Assembly: GCF_902167145.1 (NCBI RefSeq)
Contig: NC_050099.1
Span: forward strand, 14,708,434-14,772,433
Reading direction: 5' to 3'
DNA: 64,000 nt
DNA from: Zea mays
Lineage: Eukaryota > Streptophyta > Magnoliopsida > Poales > Poaceae
Each line of letters opens with the position of its first letter. Within the stretch, counting starts at the first letter, position 1. The notes beneath the pieces were generated by a model. That model ran no database searches and was not told where the DNA came from. It was given only the letters and a program-made list of their open reading frames with translations. Both the position numbers and the translations under genes were made by a program. This document shows, one piece after another, positions 47,879-58,350 of this stretch.

Positions 47879-48407
47879 TATGTCTATGTGTTGCTGGTTT
47901 TGTAGGGTAAGCCATTGCATACTCGACATACCCTGTGAGTCCGCCGATGGCTCCTACACCAAATTTGGCGGACAACGGCGATACACTATAACTTAGCGGA
48001 CCTTTTAGCGTCGATTGCTAGAGGCGTAGAGGAGATGAGCATCCGGTAAATTTAGCGGACATGATCCTTCTTTACATGGTATTGTTGAAAACAGTCTTAC
48101 TTGTCCACATCTCTCATTTAAACTCTACTAAGTAAATAATATAGTCTACAATATAAAACAACGTTTTGTGCGGCTATATACATGTCGATAGCCTAGTAGA
48201 ACAACTTTCTATTAGGTGCTCCTACTTTCTATGGTGGTGCTCATGCTTCATATATGGTGCTCGACCTCCACATCGTTATCATGTAGGTGTGATAGTGCCC
48301 AAAGCAGCGACCGTGATGTCTCTTCGAATCAGTCCACTTACTTCGATGCTCCTCAATTCCAAGGACGAAGAGACTGGACAAAGACAAAAGGATGAATAGC
48401 TAGTAAT
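47879..48407. other. Low-copy DNA, nothing recognised
   Basis: No gene. The sequence 47940-48050 repeats the word agcgga(c/t) several times. An open frame at 48166-48399 has no family resemblance. Confidence 0.4.
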
Positions 48408-49196
48408 TACACACACATTTTTGCGAAGTCCACACATCTTTTAGCTCTACAATAGTTTTTAAAGTTCATATTTTCTTAGGTCCATGCATGCCTATTGCAC
48501 TCGGTGGACCCCATTGACGGTAATGGTAGAAGAGATTGGCCTTATTGGTCCAAATAGCCAACACCTACAACTCCACACAGAAACTCCTTGCCATCGTACC
48601 CCAGGCAGTTGAGGGATCGATGGTCCACGAGAAACTTAAAGATTAACTTCTTCAATAACATCTACAACCGTCTGTATGCAACCCAACCGAGTGGAGCAGA
48701 TGATGTTATGCTGCTTGAAGCAGTCAAGGAGAGCTTCCACAATAAGACAGGAGAAACCGGGCTCAAGTTAAAACATATGTTGTGTGCTCTTCGCTATCAG
48801 CCAAAGTGGTGTGCAAGGCACGATTATGATAACTCGAGTGATAGGAGCAAAAGATCCCTCTCAACTTGAATGATGATTATAGCTCCGTGTCATAGGAAAG
48901 TATCGACGTACCATGCCCCATTGGCCATGATAGGGAAAGTGCTTCATGGAAGAGGAAGGACCCAAAAACAAGTACCAATAAGGCTCCATCTTTTTAGAAA
49001 AGAATTAAAAAAGCTCTACAAGGCCAGCGAGATGATTACTCGAATTAAATTGTTTGAACAATTCAATAAATTGCTAGATCGCTCTACCGCCGATGTGAAT
49101 AAAGACATGAAAATGCCCATAAATTAGCCTTAAAAAGACGACAAAACAATTGAAATTAGAGCAGGAAGAAAACGATGGAAGATGAAGAGTAGTAGT
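48408..49196 (+). pseudogene. Degraded ORF1-like gene (copy 2)
   Basis: Diverged copy of 16015-16795, better preserved. 48588-48869 reads NLKINFFNNIYNRLYATQPS, then GADDVMLLEAVKE and KWCARHDYDNSSD. After a break come a basic helical segment RKELKKLYKASEMITRIKLF and FNKLLDRSTADVNKDMK. The gene is an uncharacterised plant protein type with a NAM-associated-like C-terminus, frequent near PIF/Harbinger elements. It ends where the Copia LTR begins at 49197, so that element inserted at or just beyond its 3' end. Start not identified; stops are present. Confidence 0.45.
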
Positions 49197-50451
49197 TGAA
49201 AGTCGCCTAGAGGGGGTGAATAGGGCGAAACTGAAATTTACAAAATTAATCACAACTACAAGCCGGGTTAGCGTTAGAAATATAATCGAGTCCGCGAGAG
49301 AGGGTGCAAAACAAATCGCAAGCAAATAAAGAGTGTGACACACGGATTTGTTTTACCGAGGTTCGGTTCTTGCAAACCTACTCCCCGTTGAGGTGGTCAC
49401 AAAGACCAGGTCTCTTTCAACCCTTTCCCTCTCTCAAACGGTCACTTAGACCGAGTGAGCTTTCTCTTCTCAAATCAACCGGGAACAAAACTTCCCCGCA
49501 AGGACCACCACACAATTGGTGTCTCTTGCCTTGGTTACAATTGAGTTTTGATCACAAGCAAAGAATAAGAAAGAAGAAAGCAATCCAAGCACAAGAGCTC
49601 AAAAGAACACAACAAATCTCTCTCACTTAACACTAAAGCTTTTGTGGAATTTGGGAGAGGATTTGATCACTTGGGTGTGTCTTGTATTGAATGCCTAGCT
49701 CTTGTAAGTGGTTGGAAGTTGAGAAACTTGGATGACTTGAATGTGGGGTGGTTGGGGGTATTTATAACCCCAACCACCAAACTAGCCGTTTGGTGGAGGC
49801 TGCTGTCGCATGGCGCACCGGACAGTCCGGTGCGCCACCGGACACTGTCCGGTGCGCCAGCCATGTCACCGGGCCGTTGGGTTCCGACCGTTGGAGCTCT
49901 GACTGCTGGGCCCGCCTGGATGTCCGGTGGCACACCGGACATGCACTGTAGAGTGTCCGGTGCGCCACTTCGCGCGTGCCTGACTTCTACGCGCTCTGGC
50001 GCGCATTAAATGACTCTGCAGGTGACCGTTGGCACGAAGTAGCCGTTGCTCCGCTGGCTCACCGGACAGTCTGGTGTGAACCGGACATGTCCGGTGAATT
50101 ATAGCGGAGCAGAAATCCGAAGCTGGCGAGTTCAGAGTCGCTCTCCTCTAGAGCACCGGACATGTCCGGTGAATTATAGTGAAGCGTCTCTGAGAATTCC
50201 CGAAGGTGCGAAGTTTGGCTTAGAGTCCGGTGGTGCACCGGACAGTCCGGTGCGCCAGACCAGGGCTGCCTTCGGTTATCCCTTGCTCTCTTTGTTGAAC
50301 CCAATTCTTGGTCTTTTTATTGGCTAAGTGTGAACCTTTGGCACCTGTAAAACTAATAGACTAGAGAAAACTAGTTAGTCCAATTATTTGTGTTGGACAA
50401 TTCAACCACCAAAATCAATTAGGAAATAGGTGTAAGCCTAATTCCCTTTCA
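49197..50451 (-). repeat. 3' LTR of right Copia element
   Basis: 1255 bp; minus strand from tgaaagggaattagg to gcgactttca. It holds about eight palindromic words of the caccggacagtccggtg type (49815-49860, 49925-49970, 50058-50100, 50153-50180, 50225-50255). TATA box on the minus strand at 49759-49768 (GTTATAAATA). Confidence 0.88.
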
Positions 50452-51361
50452 ATCTCCCCCTTTTTGGTGATTGATGCCAACACAAACCAAAGCAAATATA
50501 GAAGTGCATAATTGAACTAGTTTGCATAATGTAAGTGCAGAGGTTGCTTAGAATTTAGCCAATGTAAAACTTATAAGATATGCATGGATTGTTTCTTTGA
50601 TTTTTGACATTTTGGACCACGCTTGCACCACTTGTTTTGTTTTTGCAAATTCTTTTGTAAATCTTTTTCAAAGTTCTTTTGCAAATAGTCAAAGGTAAAT
50701 GAATAAGACTTTGCGAAGCATTTTCAAGATTTGAAATTTTCTCCCCCTGTTTCAAATGCTTTTCCTTTGACATAATCAAAACTCCCCCTAGATGAAATCT
50801 CCTCTTAGTGTTCAAGAGGGTTTTAAGATATTGATTTTGAAGGTACTACTCTCTCCCCCTTTTGAACACAATGAGATACCAATTTTGAAAATCATACCAA
50901 TTGAAAAAATTCTTTCTAAAATTAGTACTAATTGAAAACCAAATTTTTTTAAATTGGTGGTGGTGGTGCAGTCCTTTTGCTTTGGGCTCATGCTCTCTCC
51001 CCCTTTGGCATAAATCGCCAAAAACGGAATCATTAGAGCCCTTTCAATCTACTTTCTCTCCTTTGGCAAATTAAAACATGAGTGAAGATTATATCAAAGA
51101 CGGAGTCCTTTTGCTTTGGACTCATGCTCTCTCCCCCAAAGATGGAGAGTTGTCCGGAGCGACGGCGAAGGATGAGTTACGGAGTGGAAGCCTTTGTCTT
51201 CGCCGAAGACTCCAATTCCCTTTCAATATACCTATGACTTGGTTTGAAATTTACTTGAAAACATATTGGTCATAGTACATGAAAGAGACATGATCAAAGG
51301 TATATTAATGAGCTATGTGTGCAAACAAACAAAAGAAGTTCCTAGAATCAAGAATATTTAG

Positions 51362-51471
51362 CTCGTGCCTAAGTTTGTTAAAGGTTTGTTCATCAAGAGG
51401 CTTGGTAAAGATATCGGCTAATTGATCTTTAGTGTTAATGTATGCAATCTCGATATCTCCCTTTTGCTGGT
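51362..51471 (-). pseudogene. pol (RNase H): Copia RNase H, C-terminal end
   Basis: Reads QKGDIEIAYINTKDQLADIF then TKPLDEQTF on the minus strand, the usual end of Copia pol. It is separated from the rest of the domain at 62124 by the inserted element; joined across the insertion the frame continues. Confidence 0.85.
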
Positions 51472-53467
51472 TGAAGCGTCCCCAATCCTCTGGGACTCAA
51501 ATGTGATACAATTACTAGTCCCAGGAGGCTAGTAAACACATTTATACATCAGATGATTACAGATCTGCTTAAACGATACAAACCTATAAATGTGGCGAAC
51601 AACTTTAAGAGTTGGTCCACAACTCGGGACATATCATCAGAGTGGGGCTGAAGCAGCCCGATATACGCAGCGAAGCAAATCAGCGGTCCAACAACCACAG
51701 GCAAGGTTGGGAACAGTCGTAACTCTTACCCGATCTCCTTTTTCTGAAAAACAACAAATAAGCAAGGGTGAGTACAAACGTACTCAGCAGCCCACCTTCA
51801 CCCACGGAATGGGGAAATCAGATATAATGCATGGAATATGTGGAGCTCAGGATATTTTGCAGAAACAACAATATTTTATGCAGGGTTGTTTTGTAAAACA
51901 TTTTGTATTTTGCAAAGTGCATCCTCTCCCAAAGGAGCAGGAAGTTTTTCAATATTAGAATAAAATCCCCTGGACTAAACCATCCAGGTATCTCAGCAGT
52001 TTCCCACTGGTTTTCATTTTAAAAAAACAGCTACTGGACTTCCCGTCCACCATAGCTCACGGCTCAACCGCCGGACCTTTTAAAAACCATTTTTCTCAAA
52101 CGCACCCTTTTTGAAAACCAAACATTAATTGCCATACCATACCAGACTCGTCCATTTCTGTGGACACGGACTATTCGAATAGGTTTTCAAACTCTGCGCA
52201 GAGGGGTACACTTTACCCACTAGTTCGGCTTTGCGATCCCATGGCCAATGAGACCCGAATCCGACTCTCTTTCTTTCCCCGCACGTCCTAACCTTAACGG
52301 TTATCCGGAAGTAGTCAGGCCACCACCATGTCCAAACCGGACAAAACTTTCCCCCTCCTTATCCTCCCGGTGCTCCCCAGCCTTCATAACCCTGGGGTTG
52401 GACCGTATGAGTTCAGATTGAGTGACTGCCCACACAGTCTCGAGTGGTTGTACTATTAAAGAGTACAGGTTGTGAAGATGACAAACCGATCCTTATATGA
52501 GGGGACAATCCTTCTGCTCATGCCTAAACCAGCTGAGCCAACACCTTAGGCCCTCCCCTAAACCAGGGAGTCCCTGATTATCCCACTCAAAGGTGATAAG
52601 GGTGAAAACCCGTCATCATACACATTTTGAAAAGCATTTTCTTTGAAAACTCACACCTTTCCTCAAATCATTTGTAACAAATATATCAGGGATTGATTGC
52701 GGCAAGCGGCTGGGTGGCCATAACAACTTGTCTCAAAGTCATATCATGCATAAAATAACAGGCTGAGGGTTGTGGTTGAAAAACATAGGTAATTTATGCA
52801 TCAAAGGGATCCAGTGAGCTTGTCGTGCTTATTCGGCGAAGGGGGAAGGGGAGCTCGCGGAACTGGCTTCTGGCTCCACCGCCTAGTGTAGACTCGCGGA
52901 TCTGGCCTCCACGAGACGGCACGAACACTCCGAAACTATGCAACATGAACAAGCAAACATACAAACGAGCAAGTATACCAACAAATATTTAGTATAGTGG
53001 TCAGAATAGTGATACATGGATGGCTAGAGTCTTGAGTAGAATATGTGTCATGTGGTGTTGAGATACTACTAGTGGTGGAGCGGAGGTGCTTACCAGGAGG
53101 GTGGACTGGAGGCGAAGCGACACTAGGCGTGTAGCCGGCAGAGCAGAGTAACTGAGTGGGTGGGGTGTTTGCCTTGGTTGAGGGTGTTGAGTGTGTGTGG
53201 AGAGGGAGAGGGTAGCTGGGTGTATTTATAGCTGGGTGTATGTGGTGTAGCACAGTGAAGTTCACTGTTGGTGAGAATAGTGACGAATGAATCGTCTGAC
53301 TTAGTATGAACATGAGAGTTATAGGCAGAATATGGGACAAGAGTATTTTGGGAGTTTTCTGGAATATGGACCATGCTTAAGGGATGACATGGTTGGATAG
53401 GGAATAGTTTGATAAGAATTTAGAAACAAGAATTATTGGAATTTGAGTTTGGGAACCTGGTTCGAAG

Positions 53468-53534
53468 GAATCTCAAAGTTAAGTGTGCTTAACTTGGAGA
53501 AACCTAGGATGGGTGACCAGATGGGAAGTTCCCT
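53468..53534 (+). repeat. 5S-rRNA-like segment in LTR (left)
   Basis: On the + strand, antisense to the element, the sequence gaatctcaaagttaagtgtg ... ctaggatgggtgacc ... tgggaagttcc follows the order of plant 5S rRNA (gaactccgaagttaagcgtg ... ctaggatgggtgacc ... tgggaagtcc). The C-box word aggatgggtgacc is identical and the A-box region has one or two changes. The segment between them (about 16 bp) is diverged. It covers about the middle half of 5S, including its internal pol III promoter. Confidence 0.75.
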
Positions 53535-53814
53535 ACTGGAAGGAAAATCACAGTCACCGGAGTTCGTATGACTGGAATATGGGTCTGGCTGGTCTTAGGT
53601 GGACTGGACAGCATGATGTATGAGTAGTTGAAATTTGGGGTGATCGGCTAATCGATGAATAGTAACGATGAATAGTGACAACGAAAAAGTTACTAGATAT
53701 CATCGATGAGTAGTAACGATGATGAATAGTAACACTGAATAGTAACAATGGTGAATAGTGTCGGCGAATAGTAATGATGAATAGTAACGGTGAATAGTGA
53801 TGGTGAATAGTCGT

Positions 53815-54540
53815 ATGAACGAACGATGAACGATGAATAGGAACTATGAACGAACGATGAACGACGAATAGGAACTATGAACGAACGGACGAACGATCGA
53901 ATGATCGGACGAACGAACGATCGGAATTTCGGCAGCATACAGGCAGGACAAAGATTATCTGGAAGAACGATGAATAGGGACTATGAACGAACGATGAACG
54001 ACGAATAGGAACTATGAACGAACGGACGAACGATCGAATGATCGGACGAACGAACGATCGGAATTTCGGCAGCATAACGGCAGGACAAAGATTATCTGGA
54101 AGAACGATGAATAGGGACCATGAACGAACGATGAACGATGAATAGGAACTATGAACGAACGATGAACGATCGAATGATCGAACGAATGAACGATTGGAAT
54201 TTCGGCAGCATAACGGCAGGACAAAGATTATTTGGATGAACCAACGGACGAACGATCGAATGATCGGACGAACGAACGATCGAAATTTCGGCAGCATAAC
54301 GGCAGGACAAAGATTATCTGGAAGAACGATGAATAGGGACTATGAACGAACGATGAACAATGAATAGGAACTATGAACGAACGATGAATGATCGAATGAT
54401 CGAACGATCGGAATTTCGGCAGCATAACGGTAGGAAAAAGATTATTTGGACGAACGATCGAACGATCGGACGAACGAACCATGAACGATCGGACGAACGA
54501 TCGAACGATCGGACGAACGAACAAACAAACTAAGAACAGG
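53815..54540 (-). repeat. CGAACGATCG-type array in LTR
   Basis: About 700 bp built from gaac/gatc words (gaacgaacgatcggacgaac, gatcgaatgatcggac), organised in higher-order units of about 120-180 bp. Each unit contains ggaatttcggcagcataacg and aaagattatctgg. Long Arg/Ser/Phe-rich open frames here are only repeat translations. Confidence 0.87.
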
Positions 54541-57110
54541 GGACGAACGATCGAAGAACGATCGAACGTTCCTTGTGCTAGTGTGTGCTTGTGTGGAACA
54601 TGGAGTGGGTGTGTGTGGGGGGGGGAAGAGAGTTGCCATGAAATGGCTTGGGGTGGGATGAGAGGAGGCCCTTGCCCCTCTATTTATAGCCATGGTGGGG
54701 GGATTAGGGGGAGGGATGAGAGGATTAGTGGGAGGATGAGAGGATTAGTGGGAGATTAGCATGTATTTGTCTTGTATAAGTGAGATTAGCTTGTAGAGCT
54801 CATCGTATGACACTGGAGGCATACGTATATGTATGAGCATGAAGGAAGTTATGAAGAAAATATTTGTAGAGACTTGAAAAATGATTCTGAAGGTATTTCT
54901 CACGAGGAAAATACTTGGAGATATATCGGTGGAATATTTGGACTGTATTTCTGGACAGAACTTGAAGGTGGTTACTCGGGAAATATTTGGGCAGTATTTC
55001 TGAAAAAGAAATTGAGGGTGATCACTGGGGAAATATTTGTAGGATATTTTGAGGAGGATTTTGGAGAGAATATAGACCACTATAATTTATTTGCTGATAT
55101 CAACTCGCAAACAAACATTTTGAAATGAAATTTGAAATTCATTTTGAATTTAGAGCGAGTTTGAGAAAATTTCAAGATTTGAATTTTTGGGATGCTACAA
55201 ATCTACCCCACTTAAAAGGAATCTCGTCCTCGAGATTTGGCTTAGAAGGGTTATGGGTATAGCTTTACTTCAGCTACATATCTTCACTTTGCAGACTCTT
55301 CGAGGAGATGGAACTTCAACAAAATCTGGCCTTTCAGGAGCATCCGGTTGCTGATTGCAAACGCTGATTCTGGCTACTCAAAGATCATCATCAGGCTTCT
55401 AGGTTTCGCTTGGCAGCTAGCTTATTGAAGAAGCATCGATGCCAACACGCAAACCTTTCTCTTGCGAACTTCCACATGGATTCCTTCCTTGATTGGTCTT
55501 CTAGTGCTTCATCAACAAAACTTGGGTGATCACTTCTCATCCAGAAACTTATATGCTTGGATGATCAGGTCCTCCACAAGCTTGCTACAAGCCTTCTTTT
55601 TCTCCATAGCAGGAACCTTACTGGAACACTACCCCACTTAAAATGAATGAGGGTAGATCTCTTGAATCTTGGGGATTTGAACTCCTTGAAGTACCTCATA
55701 ACAAGGGTGTTACGGGGCCTTCTTCTGTTGTTGCTGCTTGAGCAGGCTACGGAGAAATGACTGACACAGGATTGATTCTGGGACAACCTTCTTCTCATCT
55801 TCTCTTCGCTATCTTCTTTTCTCTTCTCACTTTTCACTGCCTCTTTCTTTCTCTTTGCTCTTCCCACTGGAGGATTCTATCAAAGAGTATTACCATCATA
55901 CACTGGAGGAAACCAAAGACTATGAACCATGTGCAACAGTCTTCAACCCAAGAATCACCAAGCATCGTGATCTTAGGGGCGAGGGAGTGGAAAATGGAGT
56001 TGCTTCCTATTTGGCAGGGGGGTCTATCTAGAGTGTGCTTTGCTTTGAGCGAGATGGGAGTTGAGGGAGCTGGTGGGGGGGTTTTATAGGCGAGCGGGGG
56101 TGCTCGGGGGGGGGGGGGGTGTGGAGTGGTAGTGATGGAGCAGGTGACACAAGGCAGCAGGTGCGACAAGGGGAAGGGGGGCTGTTGCCGGCGACGATGG
56201 CGGTAGTGGGTGCGCTACAAAGGGGCGTGGGTGGCGGTAGTGCGCTGCAAAGGGGGCATGGGTGGTGGTAGTGCGCTGCAAAGGGGGCGTGGGGCGGTGG
56301 TAGTGCGCTGCAAAGGGGGCGTGGGGCGGTGGTAGTGCGCATGGAGGCGGGCACGCGTGCGGGGGCACGGGTGAGTGGTGGGGTCGATGACCCTGATGTT
56401 TGTGGTCTCTGGTTCCAAGAATCTTTGCCTCTCTGTGTGGTAATAACTCCTTCTGTCCTCTTTTCCTGTTTATTTTGACTCAGGGGCAGTGCTTTGATTC
56501 TCACGGTTGGTCCTTTTGACTGAGCGGCTGGACTGGTTTCTTCTGTAGCTTGTTCCAGGCTTCAAGGGTAAGCTTCTCGGTATCTTCTTGGGCAAGGTGC
56601 TTTTCTCTTAAGATGGGTTAAGATGAGAATGGAAGCATAAGGTGAGGATTAGATCTAATTTGTGATCTATGTTTTTAGAGAAAACCTTTCTTAAAAAAAA
56701 GAAAACACACGAGCTCAGCAATGATAAGCACAAACAAATCAAATGTTTTGAATAAGGGAAGAATAGAGTTTTCCAAAGCACGGACTACTCAGATTTGGGG
56801 GCTAAGCATAACTACTATTGCTTGGCTCCTGAATTGAGAACTATGCTAAATGCAACTTATGAGCACTAACGTTAAAGCATCACATATGCACTCAAAAGGG
56901 AGGAAAACATCAAGCGAAATTCATTTTGAAATGCCCTAGGGGGGCAACACAAATAGAGTTTTTCAAAGCACGGGACTACACGATTAACTCTCATACATGC
57001 AGGGCTCTAGCCAAAGTGAAGAAAAACTTCACTACCCAATGCATGCAGAGGACTGGGCATACTAACTTCAGACCAGACAACTTCTCTTCTGGCAAGGCTT
57101 GCACACAACT

Positions 57111-58199
57111 TCAATCTGAGACATCTCCTGGATGGGTCAAGAGGGAGCTGATGTTGATGACTTCTTCTGGCGGCAACTGAGATGGCAAGACGGGGTTGAA
57201 CTCTTCCTCAAGCGGGACTGGCTCTTGTAGCTCCTCAGAGGGCGGTGGTGCTGGCGGGGTGCTTGCAGCTTCTTCTTTGACCTCAAGGGACGGTGCTGCA
57301 ATCTTCTTCATGGTGAGGGGTTCAGACATCTCTAGCGGGGGATCTTGGGAGGACTCGGGGTGCTCTTGCTTATTCATAGCCTGAGGGAAGACTGGAGTTC
57401 CTTCCAAGACTATGGTTCCTTCTGGGAGTTCCCAAGCCTTCTTCTCTCCTCTGATAGAGACCGGGTGACCTTCAAGAATCTGGGGATCTTCTACTCTCCT
57501 GGGTTGGACTGGGTTGGATGAAGCGGGTTCTTGGATCCGCAGGGCTCTACGTTGGTTATGGGTTACCAAGTAGGCCTCCATCAACTTCTGGACGTGCTCA
57601 TCCTTAGCTTGCTTCAGGGCTTCAACAGCAATGGCCTCACGACTTTCCAAGGCAGCTCCACGGGCTTGAGCTGTGGTGAGATCCACATGGAGTTGATGGT
57701 TGCGCTTCTCTGCATCTTCTGCTCGGGCAATCATCTGACGGTGGTGCCGAGCCAAGAAATCATACTGTGTATCCAGGGTGAGCAGGTATGCAGTGAGGTA
57801 CACGACTGAGGGGTCGTCCTCAAGCAGCTGCTAACCTTCCAATGCACGCATCCTGGCCATCCAAACAGGACGGTCTCTCTGAAAGGGCGGAAAGAATCTG
57901 AGTGGTGTGTCGGCCACTTCTTCTTCATAGATCTGACACAGGGTCCTCAATGCCTTGCGGGCGACGACTTGGCAGGTATCTCTGAATCTATGCCCAGCAG
58001 CAGTGACACTCCATTCCACATGGTGCGGACTGGATCCAATGTATACAGTCACGACACACTACTCTGTGCCATGCTCGACGAATTCACGACCATCATACTG
58101 TGGCTGACTCCTGATTCCAAGGCGAAATGTGCATGCTCTCAGCAACTTGGGGAAACCATCTTCATTCTGGCAAAAGTTGTTTTGGCAACAAACCTCCAT
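57111..58199 (-). pseudogene. Unknown coiled-coil protein of pol-less element
   Basis: One frame of 362 codons from an ATG at 58197-58199, in the position of gag, interrupted by two stops (58059-58061 and 57831-57833). The N-terminal 120 residues are mixed alpha/beta-like with many Cys/His (MEVCCQNNF, then FRLGIRSQPQYDGREF, and YIGSSPHHVEW). The middle (about 120-220) is strongly helical and charged, with heptad-like Ala/Leu/Glu spacing (ARAEDAEKRNHQLHVDL, AVEALKQAKDEHVQKLMEAY), likely a coiled coil. The C-terminal 140 residues are Pro/Glu-rich and disordered. It shows no CCHC knuckle and no standard gag motif. I recall similar uncharacterised proteins in grass transposon databases, but cannot name a family. 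A gag replacement is a possibility. Confidence 0.6.
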
Positions 58200-58336
58200 C
58201 TGACTTCTGAGAGAAGGAAAGGAGGAAAGTGTTTTTGAAATGAAGGGATGAGAGCAAGAATTTTTTTTAAGAAAATAGTTTGGACTAAAAAACTTTTGGA
58301 TCAGGCTAAGGGTTACGTCCTGCGGCCAACCTAACA

Positions 58337-58348
58337 GCTCTGATACCA
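58337..58348 (-). other. Primer-binding site, initiator Met-tRNA
   Basis: TGGTATCAGAGC on the minus strand, exact initiator-Met type, two bases from the LTR. It fixes the orientation of the pol-less element. Confidence 0.85.
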
Positions 58349-58350
58349 CC

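Larger units (their letters stand above)
51472..55199 (-). repeat. 3' LTR of pol-less element
   Basis: 3728 bp. Notable parts: a 5S-rRNA-like stretch (53468-53534), a gaatagtaacgatga-type array (53640-53815), a gaacgaacgatcgg-type array (53815-54540), and two minus-strand TATA boxes (53222-53231 and 54680-54690). It is nearly identical to the other LTR apart from a few percent substitutions and a small expansion of the gaatagtaac array in the right copy. Confidence 0.87.
55200..58350 (-). other. Internal region of pol-less element
   Basis: 3.15 kb. From right to left (coding direction): primer site, gag-position frame 57111-58199, then non-coding sequence with a minisatellite (about five units of about 31 bp, 56213-56345, word gcgctgcaaagggggcg), a run of 14 G (56106-56119), a minus-strand TATA box (56081-56090, CCTATAAAAC) with an AC-rich transcript-like region after it, and the polypurine tract. 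No pol domain in any frame. Confidence 0.72.

Noticed and set aside
53468..53534. A functional 5S rRNA gene
   Set aside because: Only about the middle half is present, the intermediate promoter element is diverged, and the 5' and 3' stems are missing. It is kept as a 5S-like LTR segment.
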